Assembly (NCBI GenBank): GCA_002633005.1
Contig: NMRA01000302.1
Coordinates: 80,589-144,588, forward strand
DNA from: Phoronis australis
Lineage: Eukaryota > Phoronida > Phoronidae
Reading direction: 5' to 3'
Length of the DNA stretch: 64,000 bases
In this document: positions 1-13,200 of the stretch, in pieces
Numbering within the stretch: the stretch's first letter is position 1
How the letters are laid out: every line of letters starts with the position of its first letter
Notes under the pieces: generated by a model
Seen by the model: the letters and a program-made list of their open reading frames with translations, nothing else
Databases searched by the model: none
Told to the model about the DNA's origin: nothing
Program-made: the position numbers and the translations under genes

Positions 1-2100
1 GAGGGAGTGAAAAAGTCGGAGCTTTTTGCAAGTTGCATTTTTGTTTCAGTTTTTGATTCTGTGCGGATTGTTTATAAAATTTACTAAAATTACCCACCAT
101 CAAACATTTATGGCCCAATGAAACAACAACGACCTGTAAATTTTTATTTTTTTGAAGTACGACCATCAGCCATTTTGAACTTAAATCAAACGCAACCACC
201 CATAAATTTTTATTTCAGTTGCCTTCCCCCCCCTCCCTCCCACACAGATTTTGCTGGAACAGCCCTAAATTGTAAGTGGCCATTAGCGGGGAAGTGCTAA
301 AATGAGTGATAATTTAGGACTCTCCTAGAAACAAAGGGGCAAACACAAAATTGAGATGAGAAGACGTGGGAAGGCCTTTTCTGCAATGAACAAGCCATGC
401 CACGTCCTGTTATGTTCCCAAGGCTACATCAGTGCAGCTTATGACAAAAAGACCACCTGCAATGCTTACAAGAAATTTGAATTTGATTGTTCCTTGAATG
501 GGAGATGATTTAAATAACCAAAAATTGTGACATATAAATTAAAAATGTCCGAGTGTGCTCCACATGTCCTGTGTGGGTGTGCATTGTGTGTTTATTTTCT
601 TCCATGCAATGTTTCCTTGTCCATACCTATGTCGCATGATATCTCAAGAACAGTGCTGTAGTGGTGCGAAGGTGCACGTAGGCGCAGCCAACCACCTTTT
701 GGCATTTGAAGGTAGCGCTTGCGCACCGTACAGTGCTCAAGGTGATAGGGTGGGCTTTTGGCACCTACTTACCACAAATTTTACCACTTTGATCATTATT
801 TTGACTTCTATACCAAAAATCTCTATAAAAGATCCTAGTATTAATTTGTGGAATGATACATCACCTGTCATTGATCAGTCCAAGCCCTGAACCTTAACTT
901 TGTGCAAAACAATTTCTTTATGGAGCGTTTAGTTTACAGAAACACTTTCTACATGGTGAGTAAGATACAACTGGTAATACTAGTTTAACTTGTATTACCA
1001 TTGGATAGTTTTCTTGATTCTTAACTATTTTCTCAGCCAAATGTGTAGTCAGTGGTTTGTCATCAGGTGGTTCATAGAGAGGCGGATATTTGTATACAAG
1101 AGTCACCATAAAGCTTCTGTGTTACGTAAAATTATGTTTTTAGTGATGTTTTACTGCTTAGGCAATTCACATTCATATTAAAACCTGCATTTAGAAATCT
1201 TGAATATGAGAGTGATGGTGTTGAACATTACAATATATATTTTGAATGGCTATGCTGTTGGGTTAGAGGTTGTGCTTGTAAGTAAGGCGTGTTACATGAG
1301 TAGCAGATTACTCGCGATTGGTCATTGCAAAAGCTATAGAACTTTTAATCAGAAAATGTTGCAACTTCTGATTATGGGCCATGGCCAAACAACCAGGAGA
1401 CTATGTCTATTGAAAGGACATCTTGTTTTGTTAATTTTGTCCAATCATCTTTCTGTCACCAGCTAATGCATCATTGGCGTTAATCAGGAAAGACAAAAGC
1501 AGGAATCAACTAAAAACTCATACCCCTATCTCACAAATTAGACATTGTGCTCCTTGGTCGGTGGCCTTTCCCTCAGTTGCATTCAATTTTCTAAAAGCGT
1601 ACGTCATGCTTTTACTGTTTAGCAGACGTTGAAATTTTTTTTGAAAATTTCCTCCAAGTTTTGAGGGTTTTCGATGGTTACAGAACATTAATTTGTTGCA
1701 GAGAACTAGGTGGGAAGTCGATTTTAGTATTTTACTTTATTTTGAAAAGTTAATCCATTACTGGTTTTTCGAAACTGGGGCCGTTGCCCTACGTGACGGT
1801 AACTAATTTAAGAATGCTCTAGGTTCTTGTTGCAAGTCAAAATCCAAATGGACTTTCTATACTAGACTAAGAAATAAAAAGTTCACTCTGACAGTTGTGC
1901 TTTCATCTCACAAAGTAACAATTGTGCACAAGCAGGTTTCAGTGCTCAGCTACAATTTTTGTGTAGCCTGTATGTCCCAATAAAGTCTGTGAATATTTTT
2001 GTCCAAACACAACTGTGCAACTCTGTCCACATGTCTTCCAAGATGTCCATGTTGCCCCAAGATAAAGTTTCTGTATGCCTGATGTCAGTTAGATGCATTC
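1..2100. other. non-coding stretch, no gene recognised
   Basis: Several short open frames occur on both strands, but none has a recognisable domain, codon bias or a convincing chain of splice sites. I see no RNA gene. The missing 3' exons of the minus-strand Ig gene could lie here, but none could be identified. Confidence 0.4.
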
Positions 2101-2366
2101 TGATCAGTCTCTGGCTTCAGTGTCATCACATTTCGTTGTAACTTGTCGAAGGCAAGTACACCTTCTCCAGGCAAAACACTTGGAAATCCTGAAAGCATTG
2201 GTAAAATATATTACCATGCGGTTTCGCATTACTGTATATTTGATAAGGAACATTTGTCTCTTGTAAATGAATTATATACAACAGCAACTGGTTGATTGGG
2301 GTTGACATCCTATATTGGACAATCAAAACATATAGAATTATTTTCATTATTGCAGACTGAACTCAC

Positions 2367-2570
2367 CAATACTTTTGAAAATTGGCATTTGGTTGGTTTT
2401 GGATGGGATTTGCTACTGAGATTTGATTTGAGTTCTTGGCCAAAGATTTGTTTTTCTTCAAAAAGTGATTTGAATTGTGTGGCTGTATATTTGTTTAAAT
2501 TAGTTGAAGACTCAAAACTAATGTAGCTATAGGAGTCTTTGGAGGTCCTGGTGACATTAATATGAATCAC
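2367..2570 (-). other. candidate internal exon of unknown gene
   Basis: On the minus strand a 68-codon open block is bounded by a pyrimidine-rich acceptor (CATTTTAAG) and a GTGAGT donor, in phase 0 at both ends. The peptide is rich in Ser, Lys and Phe and contains KSLFEEKQIFGQELK. Minus-strand sequence at about 2744-2925 is also open. I recognise no family. It might be a cytoplasmic exon of the Ig receptor whose 3' end is missing, or chance: the plus strand is open here too. Confidence 0.2.
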
Positions 2571-3109
2571 CTTAAAATGAAAAAGAGCAGACCAAAAAAG
2601 CACTAAACAATTTTGTAAAATGTTTCCCACTGATATATGTAGTCTGTAGTCAACACTAAAACTTTGTAGTGATTAAATTTTTAGACAACGGTTTAGTGAA
2701 TACTTACAGGTAATAATGAAATGCAGTTAGCAGATTGCATCCCACAGCACACTTTTATTTCTGGTTGGCATTTCTTGACACCTGTGACACGGGCACCATG
2801 ATGGATCTTCTGATGGTGCTGGGTGCTGGATCCAGTGAAGTGACCTCTGGTAGCCTAAATTCTAGACGCGGGGGTCTTGCTTGGCGACATCCCACTTTAG
2901 GTCTCTCAATTCCTTCTTTTATCCATGTGACTTACTCGGCCCTAAAGTGAGAGTAATTCAGTGACAACATTCACAGTAATGAGAACAATTTTCATAACTT
3001 TTGTTTGTATTGCTGTAGGATTTATTTGCCAACAAGTACGAAGACAACCACTGTATGACTATCAGATTGGAAATCATCTACTGGTTTAGAATTGGGTTTT
3101 GGATTAATT

Positions 3110-4357
3110 CATAGGCAGATTTAGGGGGGACAGGGGGCCTCGCCCGCCCCCCCCCCACCCCACCCCCAAACCCATGCAGTCCCAGGGCCTGGAAATTGAA
3201 CATCACAGTGTCGCGCAGGAAACTTATTTTTCGTAAGCAACTCATCGTGCACTTCCGAGTTGTACATAATCTCCCAGAAGAGGAAACGTTTACAACCAAG
3301 CTCGACGAATTCATGAATCACTAAGACTCGATTGCAGGTTTAAAATTGAACACAACTCACGAGGCTGTAGCTTGTATATTATGTAATATAGTCTATAGAC
3401 AAGTACACGGCCGATACGTCGACTTCGAATGACTCGGGATAGCGACAGAAATAGTTGAGAGAACCGAGGTTCAGAACAAATTAATCTTGTTGTTTACGAG
3501 TAAGAATCAAGCTGTGATTTCCAAATGTTTGTACATTCTGATTTCTTGTTTAGCTGGCAAGAAGTCCCAAAACACCTAACTCACCTCGACCGCTTGTGCT
3601 TGACATGTTTCTCTTCCGTCAGCTGATTCGTGTGCATTATGGGTAATCTCTCCACTGGCAACCCCGCATAAATAATGAGGTTTGGCTGAAGGTCCGCCCA
3701 CTTTTTATAAATTTAAAAAATTAATAGTAAAATAACGAGAGTATGTACATGGCTGTAATTTACGAAAAGAGTTAATTTTAGTGATATCTTTCGATTGGCA
3801 AAGCTCAATTTGTGATCTAAGCAGGCGAAAGTAAAGGAAATAGTGACTTTAAGACGATTTCCAAAGCAATCCCGTCATTATTGCCAACACGAAAAACGGA
3901 TTTGGTTTTTGGGCATTTGAAGACTATTTTAAATACGACAAATTTGTTAAGAATTGATGGCACAAAATATAAAACGTGTAATAAGCATTACAAAAAGAAG
4001 TCGGTTTCGAGCGCAAACGCTGTGGACCATAAATAAGTAGGTCTCTTAGAAAAAGATTAGTAGTTAAGTTGTGGTGGTGTAGCGGTAAAGTACACGCGCG
4101 CTCTTTCCTCCAGGTCTTGAATTCGAGTCACAGGTTCTTGCAGTTTTTTCTGTTCGACACATTCTCCTTTTTTTTTCTTTTTTGCCTCTTTTGTCTTCAG
4201 GAATCAAGGAAAATGCTTGATTTTTAAAGGCAAGCCCCCCTCCCGACCTCCCCCCACTTCGGTGCTATGCGAATCTACAATCGTGGTTCAGTTTGCACAA
4301 ATGCTTACATCCGGACAAAAAGTTGCCCCCCCTTGTGATATCCTAGATCCGCCACTG
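3110..4357. mobile_element. old transposon-like block with degenerate TIRs
   Basis: The block opens with CATAGGCAGATTTAGG followed by a G/C tract and closes with CCTAGATCCGCCACTG. These are weak forms of the CAGTGGCGG-type ends seen on the shorter elements at 25.4, 37.3, 38.9 and 48.9 kb. No transposase is visible. Around 4070-4140 there is a tRNA-like stretch (TAGCGGTAAAG, then TTGAATTCGAGTC) of the kind found at SINE heads. Flanking 5-base duplications do not match, so the ends are uncertain. Confidence 0.4.
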
Positions 4358-5236
4358 TAGGGTGAATATTTAAGACAGTGATCGTCTCTTGTATCTGTGC
4401 TGTCAATTCACACGGTGCGCACACATCAACGTTCTACGTGGTTCTTGCAAAGCTTGCAATTAAATGTGTGTTTTTTCTCAGTTCTAGCACAAAGATCTTT
4501 TTTCAGAGCTCGGCCATAATACACGCTTTGTGATAAAGGAGCAACGTGAACCCCCCCCCCCACCCTTGACGTCACAGTACTGACCGACTACTGCGCAGCG
4601 CAAGAATTTGCTGCTTTTCTACGTCCAAGGTTATAGACCTTGGGCATGGCCATGCAACGATAATGCAATTCCATGTGTATTAAGGTCATGTAAGACCCTA
4701 TAAAAATATCCGTTTTTGGCCATCTTCGGAAGATTATATCTCAGGAAAGCTTGAAAGGATTCTCATGAACATTCAGACATGATCCGTTCTAAGCTGGTCT
4801 CCAAATACTGATAGAAATAGTTTTTAAAATGTTCCACTTTAATTTGCATGAGGATCTATTAAAATCTACGGTGGGACTTTCATGAAAAATTAAAGTTTCA
4901 CGAAAAAAAAAACGAAACGATAATTTAAGAAACTGTAGCAGCGTTTCTTCAGATTTTATCTTGAAAATTTTTACCATGAAAATTTGGTCATGTAGTTTCT
5001 AAATTTTCCTAGAACACAAGGTCACGTGAGAAAATTCATGACAGATTGATATAAAATCGAAAACCACATTTTACGGAATTTTTACTTTCCGAAAATATAC
5101 ACTTTTTGCGGAGTTGAATTCTATGCTTTTGAAAATATTTGGCCTAATGTACAAATTTGTCGATAATGTCCTTAACCTTAAAGCAAGCTAAAATTAACCC
5201 TTAACTGAAAGAATTTGAGCTTTCACGTTTCGCATT
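4358..5236. other. AT-rich non-coding stretch
   Basis: I find no open frame with recognisable content. The second half of the last Ig domain of the minus-strand receptor would be expected here or further left. I looked for a minus-strand exon encoding a D-x-G-x-Y-x-C motif and found none. Confidence 0.4.
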
Positions 5237-5400
5237 TCATCCAACGCTACTGTCGCAAAGGTTATAATACATGATTACTGCTTTGCAATGCTCAGGCATA
5301 GCATGTTCACAGTTATTTGAACGGTTTATACACGGGGGAGGAGGGTAGGCTGCCAGTCTTGCATAGGAAACTGCCTTGGTTGAGACGACTGAATGCTCAC

Positions 5401-8400
5401 CCGATATCCTTGGATCATCTGACACGTTAATTTCAACATTATTCCTGTACCACTTGATAAAGTCAAGCTCCGTGGGGTTGGCAGTTACTGTACAGTGTAG
5501 GATGACGTTGTTTCCTTCTCTCACTGATGTGAGTAAACCCGGACCCATGGTAATCAGAGGAGCGTCTGTGAGAACAAAAGTACCACAATATGCAGGTTTT
5601 AAGAGTTCCAGTGAAATTTCGCTAATAGCTGGTGAATTTAAACAAAGAAACTAAATTTTGGATTTTGAAAATTACCTTAGACATTAAAATCACAACCGCA
5701 AAATTTCTGTAACTTTTAACGTTTGGGAAATAAATTGTCTTCATTTTAAAGTTGCACGATAAAAGGAACTGATTTAATTAGAATATCGGGACGGCTCGTT
5801 TTCTTTTAGGAACATAACTTACGTCTAACAACGACATTTATTGTCGCCCCAGATGTGCGTCCAAGTCTGTTCTCAGCCGAGCACGTGTACGCCCCCTTGT
5901 GACTGGCGCTGGCAGACGCGATGACCAGAGAGGGAGATTCGGGCGTCCCACCGGTGTATGACGTGTCACTGATATTGACAGGCTGAATATTTCGAGTCCA
6001 TGACACAGAGGCAGCAGGACGTGCCCGGATGTTGCACTCAAGCACTAGAGAGTTTCCTTCATCCACAGATAGTGCTTTGTTCGGAATAGCCACTATCGGC
6101 TTGTCTAGGAAAAAGCACGGGCGATCAATACCGGGAATTTCCGAAAATAGGCCCACCCAAAAGTGCACCTTATGGCATATATTCGGTAGTTGTCTGCTTG
6201 TTTTGAAAATCTGATGGATTTTTCTGTTAGCAATTTAGCGTGAAGGGCATTTTTAACGCACTGTGTTTGCTCTAATGCCAAATAATATGGACGAATAAAA
6301 TTCTTCAACTACATTACATTAAAAAAGACGTGTTCATGTAAAAAAAATCACCGATAATGTTTGTTTAACAGAAACTGCATCACAAAACGTTTGACACGGT
6401 TTCCTAAAACACACCCGGGCGTATATTCAGTTTCATTTGACGTTTTTGAAATGTCGTTTTCCTGAAACCCAGCCATTGACTTATATTCGAAAATTCTCGG
6501 TAGACTATCAGTTACAAGACCGCTGGTCAAAGCCAGAACTTGCCTTCCATACAATTAACGTTTTGCTAGCTGTTGACATTCTCTCAGTTTCCAATAACAG
6601 AAATCACCAATAGAAATGATTATGACGATAACGAAGAGGTAGATGGCGATGACCATGACAACGTGATGATGACAATTTGGCTTAAAATAAATCAAAAGTG
6701 AAATCTTCCTATTCTTAAACCAATGAATTCTCGAGAGAATGCTGCCAATGGAAATTACATCAGTGGAGTCCTCTGACAAAATCGTTAATTTCTTGATTAT
6801 CACTGTTCAGTAGACAAAAACGATTTCTAATGAATGTCAATATGACGAAACCAGACTTGGCAAGGGAAAGCAAGTTATTGAATCTTAGAGGAGAAGTTGA
6901 ATGTGTTTCCACTCACGATTTACCGTGATGACGTCACTCACACTCTGGGGAGCTTGACCCAAATTTTGTAACACGACGTTCGTTGCAGTGCATGTGATTT
7001 TCTTTTGGTCGTCAGAAAATTTTGCGATGAAAGTGGCAGTTGATGTCATATTGAATGACCCATCGCCATTAACGGTCGTTGAGTCGCTTCCAGTTAGGGT
7101 CTCGTTTTGAGGCTGTGAGTCCGGTCCACGGTACCACAGAACGCTTGCTGCCGGCCGACCATAGGGGGAAAGACACGAAAACGTGAGTAGGTTGTTTTCG
7201 TCAGCTTCGTTGTTTCCGGACAACACTGGAGGGAGAGGTTTCACTGCGAACGAAAGAAAAAAACTGACATGACAAGCGACGAAAAGGGTTTCGTCTAACT
7301 CACCAGACTTTTATGCTTTTTAGTGAGTGATTTAGCCATTTAACACGACTTGACATGGTCGACGCAGTGACTTAATCATGCGGGTATTTGAAAGTGTTTG
7401 TGACATACTATTTTTTCTGCTCGCAGTTCTAAGCGCCTGTGTTCAGAACATAGAGAGAGTTTGCCTCTTTCGATGTCTCCAAATTGGATTGAAATAATTT
7501 TGAAAGAGCAGGCTGCGGCAACAATACTCACAGTTGACAATCAGTGGAACTTCAATAGTTTCGTTGTACGGTATATCGGCAACCGTTGATGTGCACAGGA
7601 AGATGGCACCAGCGGTGTCCCTGCCGACAGCTAATGACAACGTCTTGGTTACGGTAAAAGTTCCGTCGCTGTTGGTTATTTCTTTCAAGGAACCCGTCAA
7701 TTCAGTATTTTCGCTGCCTACAAAGAGACAAAGACAGTGTCTAGAATTTGTTTGCTGAGATGTAGTGAGTATTTGGCTTTGTTTACAGTCTTCTCCGTTA
7801 GATTTAAACTGAAAAAGATTTGCCATCACTGACAAGGCTCAGAACAAAACTGATTCATGTGGGTTGCTGTTAACGAAACGCGGCACCTTCTCAAAACTAA
7901 TTATTTGAATGACATATCCGTTGTTATTCGAAGGCCAGAAGATGAACTTTTGTGACCGAATACTTCATAGCACAAAAAGAGGTGAATTTGTTGAAATGAG
8001 AAGTGATGACGACTATAAACAAAGTTTTGAAGAGGGGGGGGGGAGAGGGACAGTTGGTTTCATTGATAGTGGCAGCCGGATGAAGGGAGCAATATTTGTG
8101 ACCACGAGGGATTTGTTATGTTAAATATTTTGCAGGTAAAAATCTTCCTACATATACCTTTCTTTGACCAGCGCAAGGCTGGTTTAGGTTTCCCGTTTTC
8201 TGATGAACAGATGAGATCCAGGAGCGATCCCTCGCTCACCCCATTTTCTGCCCCGGTGACGTTGACGGGCTTCGGCTGAACTGAAAATAGAGAAGTCGAA
8301 CTCAATTAAGATTAGAAAAATAAAACAGGAGTAACAATAAACCCGTCATAAACACGGTTCATGGCTGTCTTAAGATTTACTGTTTATTGTGGCATGGCAA

Positions 8401-9137
8401 TTTAAAAATCTCGTGTCATGCTCAATTTCTTCATGTTTTATAACCTACATGTTACTCACTTGTATTTCAATTTTCACATTTGTTTTTCGATGGTGTGACA
8501 CGATTGCTTCATAGAATACTATCATGGATACTTAAAAGTTCATGTTGCTTACACAACCTATACTTTCCTCTGTTAAAATTCTTGCCAATTACTTGCAAGT
8601 GAACAAACGTCGCACCAAACTATCAAGTAACTGCTATGCTAATTGAACGTGTATAATTAATAATAATAACTGGCTCCTTTCCTCTACATGAACTAGACGG
8701 GTTAGAAAAAGGAATGAATTTTCTTCGCCAAAAACAAATATAACACGTTTACAAAATTACGGGATATCTCTTTTACATATCTTACCTAAAACCGTCAAAG
8801 TCGTTATTTCAGCCGTTGCGTCTCCAAATAAATTAAAACACCTGTAATTACCATCATCTGACGGCTGAACTTTACGTATTGTCAACGCAAACGTTTGTCC
8901 TATAGAATCAACCTTGTACTTAATTTCATCGATTCCTCCTTGAAGGGCGTTGTCGATAGACAGTGTTTGCGTACCCCCGGACACGAGTTGTTTATCCCAC
9001 CACACGGGGCCACTCGTTGACACTTTGTTGCAGGTAAGCGTAACATCACTACCACGCACAACGCTCCGCGATGATGCGCAGTTCACCACTGTTACCCAAA
9101 AAGTCAAAATCAAGAACTTCAACAGCTTTTGAGTCAT
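5401..9137 (-). CDS. multi-Ig-domain cell-surface receptor, 5' part (six exons)
   Basis: Nectin/CADM/Kirrel-like adhesion or recognition receptor, N-terminal 478 residues. Exons (minus): 9137-8786, 8280-8158, 7717-7532, 7243-6917, 6104-5823, 5565-5401; every junction is GT-AG and phase 1. A signal peptide (about residues 1-20, MTQKLLKFLILTFWVTVVNC) is followed by a V-like Ig with C36, W46/W47 and DDGNYRC ending at C100. Next come a C2-type Ig split over exons 2-3 (DLICSS, LRWSKK, IFLCTS), a C2-type Ig in exon 4 (FSCLSPYGRP, VLWYRG, ITCTATN), an I-set Ig in exon 5 (LECNIRARP, VSWTR, GAYTCSAEN) and the first half of another in exon 6 (LHCTVTANP, IKWYRNN). Exon 6 ends at a GTGAGC donor in mid-domain, so at least one more exon plus a membrane or GPI anchor is needed. 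I could not find them. The start is the first Met of the signal peptide. The family level is secure; the orthologue is not. Confidence 0.85.
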
Positions 9138-10205
9138 GACAGCAATTAAATACGACGTCTTTTTAATTTCTCTCGAAGCAAAGTTAGCATCGGTGAGACA
9201 TAAATTGTTCTAGGAATGACTTGCGCATGCTCAGATGCGAGTCGTGAAGCACTACCTTCGTGTTGCCTTAGGAACGCAAAGCGCGTTGGTGCGAGCTAAT
9301 AATGTTATGCTAATTATCATATTTATTATGTAGCGATTAACGAACGCTATCTGCAAAGGTATGTTTGTATACATTTAAGACGTTATGGTAACAGCTCTTT
9401 GCTTTAACTTATCATTTTTATTTGGTTTTGTTGTCCCACTTCACAATATTGTGATCACTACCGCAACAGAATCGAAAATAATTTGTAGAAATTATGTAGA
9501 GGTCTATCAGGTATTCGCTGATATTTTGCGCCATATGCCTGAGTGAAATTAAATTATCTTTCTGAAGCAGTTGTGTAGAGCCAAAACCTAAATTTGTATT
9601 AGTCGTTTTTATGAAGCATACATCAGGCTACGTAACATGTTATCATGTATTTAAGCAAGATAAAAATACTTCTATGCACGATTATCTTTGTATCTCTTTA
9701 GCGGAGCTTTTTCTAAAACACGTGTAGGAGGGAATGCACAAAATTTCAAAGATATACACAATCAACGACCATCATTTCGTCTTTGATTGCTGTTTATTAT
9801 TCAGAAACTAATACCACATATTATAATAAAGCACTCCTGACGTAAACCTTTGTGTTCCGGCAAGTGTTTAAGAAAAGAGTTACATATAAATTTTGGAAAT
9901 CAACATTCACTTGGACTGTACCTGTACAAAGCTCTTTGTTATATCTATTCATACACTTAAGTACGCTAATCTGCAAATACGAGTGCATATTTGGCAGGGT
10001 TGTTTAAATATTTGGCTAAAGTTAATCGCCGTCATAAAAATAACATTTGTATTGACAATCTCATTTGTTTGTAACTTAACGACTGTAATTAGTTAAATTA
10101 CAATACCAAATTTATTACTAATATACCGATACATAAGGCCCTGCGAGAATGCCATGCAGTCACAGTGAATAATAGGAGGGGTTGAGGGTCAATCACTCTT
10201 TCAGG
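9138..10205. promoter_or_regulatory. shared upstream region of two divergent Ig genes
   Basis: This 1,068-bp interval separates the start codons of the minus-strand multi-Ig receptor and the plus-strand two-Ig gene, so it must hold both promoters unless there are untranslated upstream exons. It is AT-rich with several TATAAT/ATATAA-like stretches. I see no motif strong enough to name. Confidence 0.45.
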
Positions 10206-13200
10206 ATGAAGTTAAGCATAAAAATTTTTCTATGTACATGTATAATCTTTGAAGGTAAGATGCTTTAATTTCCTGTTGTCTTTAAACCTTGTAAATGTTA
10301 TGTTACACCTCTTTTGAAGTTCAGTTAAGTAGTACGGTTGACTACTTAACATATTACCTTGAACTGCACAAGGTGAAATTACACCACTCCGCGTATTTTT
10401 ATAACAGCGAGTATTGTACAGTAGCGTGTCTTAAAATATAGCTAAAGAAGCCTATATCTGTTAACGAAGCTAGATTGAACGTTGGACATTGCTTAACCAG
10501 AGCAACACATTCTGGGTGATAAAGATTGTAGAATATTGTCAGATTTGAAATACGTAGCGATTGTATTATCATGTTTTTAGGAACCCAAGCGTTGACGATA
10601 AACAACGCTCCGAGTAATACTACCACCATAGTAGGACAAAACGCAACATTTGCGTGTGAAGTAACGAAGTCGGAATCGGAAAACGTGTTCTGGAAACGGG
10701 TAAAAGGATTAGCGTTGGTTGAAAATAGTTCTATGAGAATAAATGTGAAAGTGGGGTGCACACTAAAATAGGAGAAGTGAGACGCTTATTTTTTTTAATC
10801 CAGCTGGTACCCTATCCTGAAATAGCTTATTCAATGCATTCTAAAAGGTTCTCGATACGTTGTCTCCGCGACTAATACTGTAGGACTATTCCTACCCTGC
10901 GGTCTACGGCTTTCGAGCTATTAAACTTAATCTTGACGCATTACGTTTTAGTGAATATGAATAATTTTAAATACGCTTTGTCACGTGTCACGTGTGTCTC
11001 TTTTTCGTGGCTCATCTCCGTGGTAGAAATACTGGGGCCTGTTCCAAGAAACTGACTTAAGTTCATTTTTGACTTAAGTTAAAGATTTGTCTTCAATTTC
11101 GAACTTTGAAACTTCCACATTCTGTTAGTTAGTGAAATTTAAGACAAAACTAACGTCACACTGTAAATTTAAACTTAAGATCTCTTTCTTGAATTGGTTT
11201 TGAGACAAATTTAACTTTTATTTTGAAATTTACTAAAATTTAGGATTTGTCTTAGCTAAGTCAGTTTTGTTGGAACGGGTCCCTGATCTTCAGCAGAAAA
11301 AAACAGTCGAAAGTCTGGAGACTAATGCATTAAAAACAATCTTCAGATTGTAACAAAATCAAAACGTGGAATATGTTGGTGGCACTTTCCCTTATCGTGA
11401 CCGTTCACAAAACGCTTCCTCTTATACTGTAATTCATAACGAAAGCGAAGTCGACATTTTTAGATGCATCAATGGTGTCTCTAATAATTGTGATTGTCAT
11501 ATTCCCGAAGGTGGAGAGTAGTTCGACGACGCTGATTGGCTACAATGAGTTGTCTAAGAACATGACTAAATACGTCATCAGTGGCACGTATAACCTGACC
11601 ATCCTCGACGTGCAGTTAGCAGACGAAGGAGTCTACGAATGCGAAGCTGGGCTGAGGAAACCTAGGGCCTTCCTCCAGGTGGCGGGTAAGATCTGATTTA
11701 AAAGATGACGAGACAATGCTGTAGGGAATAGAAGTTGTTCTTAAGTGATTATTATTATTCGTTCAATAAATTTCCTGGTCCAGAGGACAACATGACGGAA
11801 GAAATTATGTTTTGCAAGATGTAAAATAAGTGCTCCAGTTAAATATCTTGCAACAGGGCTACGTTCCGCTGTCTTAAGAACGAAATCGAAATAAAATCAC
11901 TTAATTTTTCGTGAGCTATCGCCATGCATTACAAGCAAAGCACGGTTACACCAGATTTCATCACGAGTGTCTTTCTTCTTTCAAACGCATCAAAAACGTT
12001 GAAACTAAGTTAAAACTCAATTAATGAATTAGTCGTTTTGTGCAACCCGCCGAAACATAATTCTGAAAATCAAAAAAAAATGAATGGTGATTTTGTGAAT
12101 GAACGGGTGTAAGTCACTGCCCTTGTTCATAGAGCTAAATTAGGGCATTGTACACTTAAGGGACATCGTAGGCGAGAAAAATATATTTTCTGACATGAGT
12201 TGTAGCCCGGAACCGAACGTCCTTGTTCAGCAGACGCAGCATGACAATCTGCCGCTGGGCTACAGTGAATTTCTCTTGGTCGATGCCAAGGTATTTTGAG
12301 CATATTAATCGGGTAAGAACACAGCGAAAGTTGGCGATTTGTAATAAAATCAGAATAGCGCAACGGATTTTGTTGTTAGATAGCTCAGGTCGAAGCTAAT
12401 AACTTCAAGTTGTCTCAATTTGATCCAACCGTAATATCGAAATGCATTTTGTCGGGCGAAAAACCTATTATGTCATTAAAGGCTAAACTTCATCTACTTG
12501 TAGTTGTACCACCGTCGAGCAACGTGACCATGAAATGGGAGAACACCACGGGTCCCATCATTGCCAACGTTGAACGCAAGTTGATTTGTAGTGTATTTAA
12601 CAGCAGACCGCCGGCTGCCTTACGTTGGTTCAAGGGAAACACAGATGTCACGAAAGATGTCGCTTTCGCCAACACCACTTTGACGGCAGCAGGTAGGCCT
12701 GAAGTCTTAAAAACCTTCGTTCTGTTTTGGGGTGAATAGATTGTTTAAAATTCTTCAATAAGCTAATTTGTGTATTCACCTGATCATCAGCGGTAGCGAT
12801 ATTTTCACGTAGTTGGTACGACAGCACAATGAGCTACATCTCATTGGACAACACTACAAACGTCATCTGAGATAGGATGCTCGTCTTCTTCCTCACGGCT
12901 CGCATTTCCCGCTGCTACTTTGCTAACTGATTTCGCTGTATTTAACATAAATGTTCAAAGAGAGTGTTCTGGGTCAAAAGACTCAACTTCATATGTTTAA
13001 AGTCATTCGTGCCCATAAAGACAGTCAATGCATCACCGGCGTAGTCGTTCGTTTCTGGACAGGACTAACACATGAGTCAGAAGTCTGGCGTGCGTTCAGT
13101 AGACGCTAGGACCTACGCTAGGACCTAGCTAAAACCTAGTCAAAGTCACGTGCTCTCATTTAAAATGCACGTCAATATCTCACGTAATCTCGCGAAGTCT

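Noticed and set aside
1950-2100. Minus-strand W-x-x-W-x-x-C stretch recalling a thrombospondin type 1 repeat
   Set aside because: All three minus frames are open here and no further TSP1 cysteines follow; chance is the simpler reading.
5237-5400. Extension of Ig exon 6 to the stop codon at 5237
   Set aside because: After the GTGAGC donor the peptide becomes proline- and cysteine-rich with no Ig features, and the donor keeps the phase-1 pattern of the gene.
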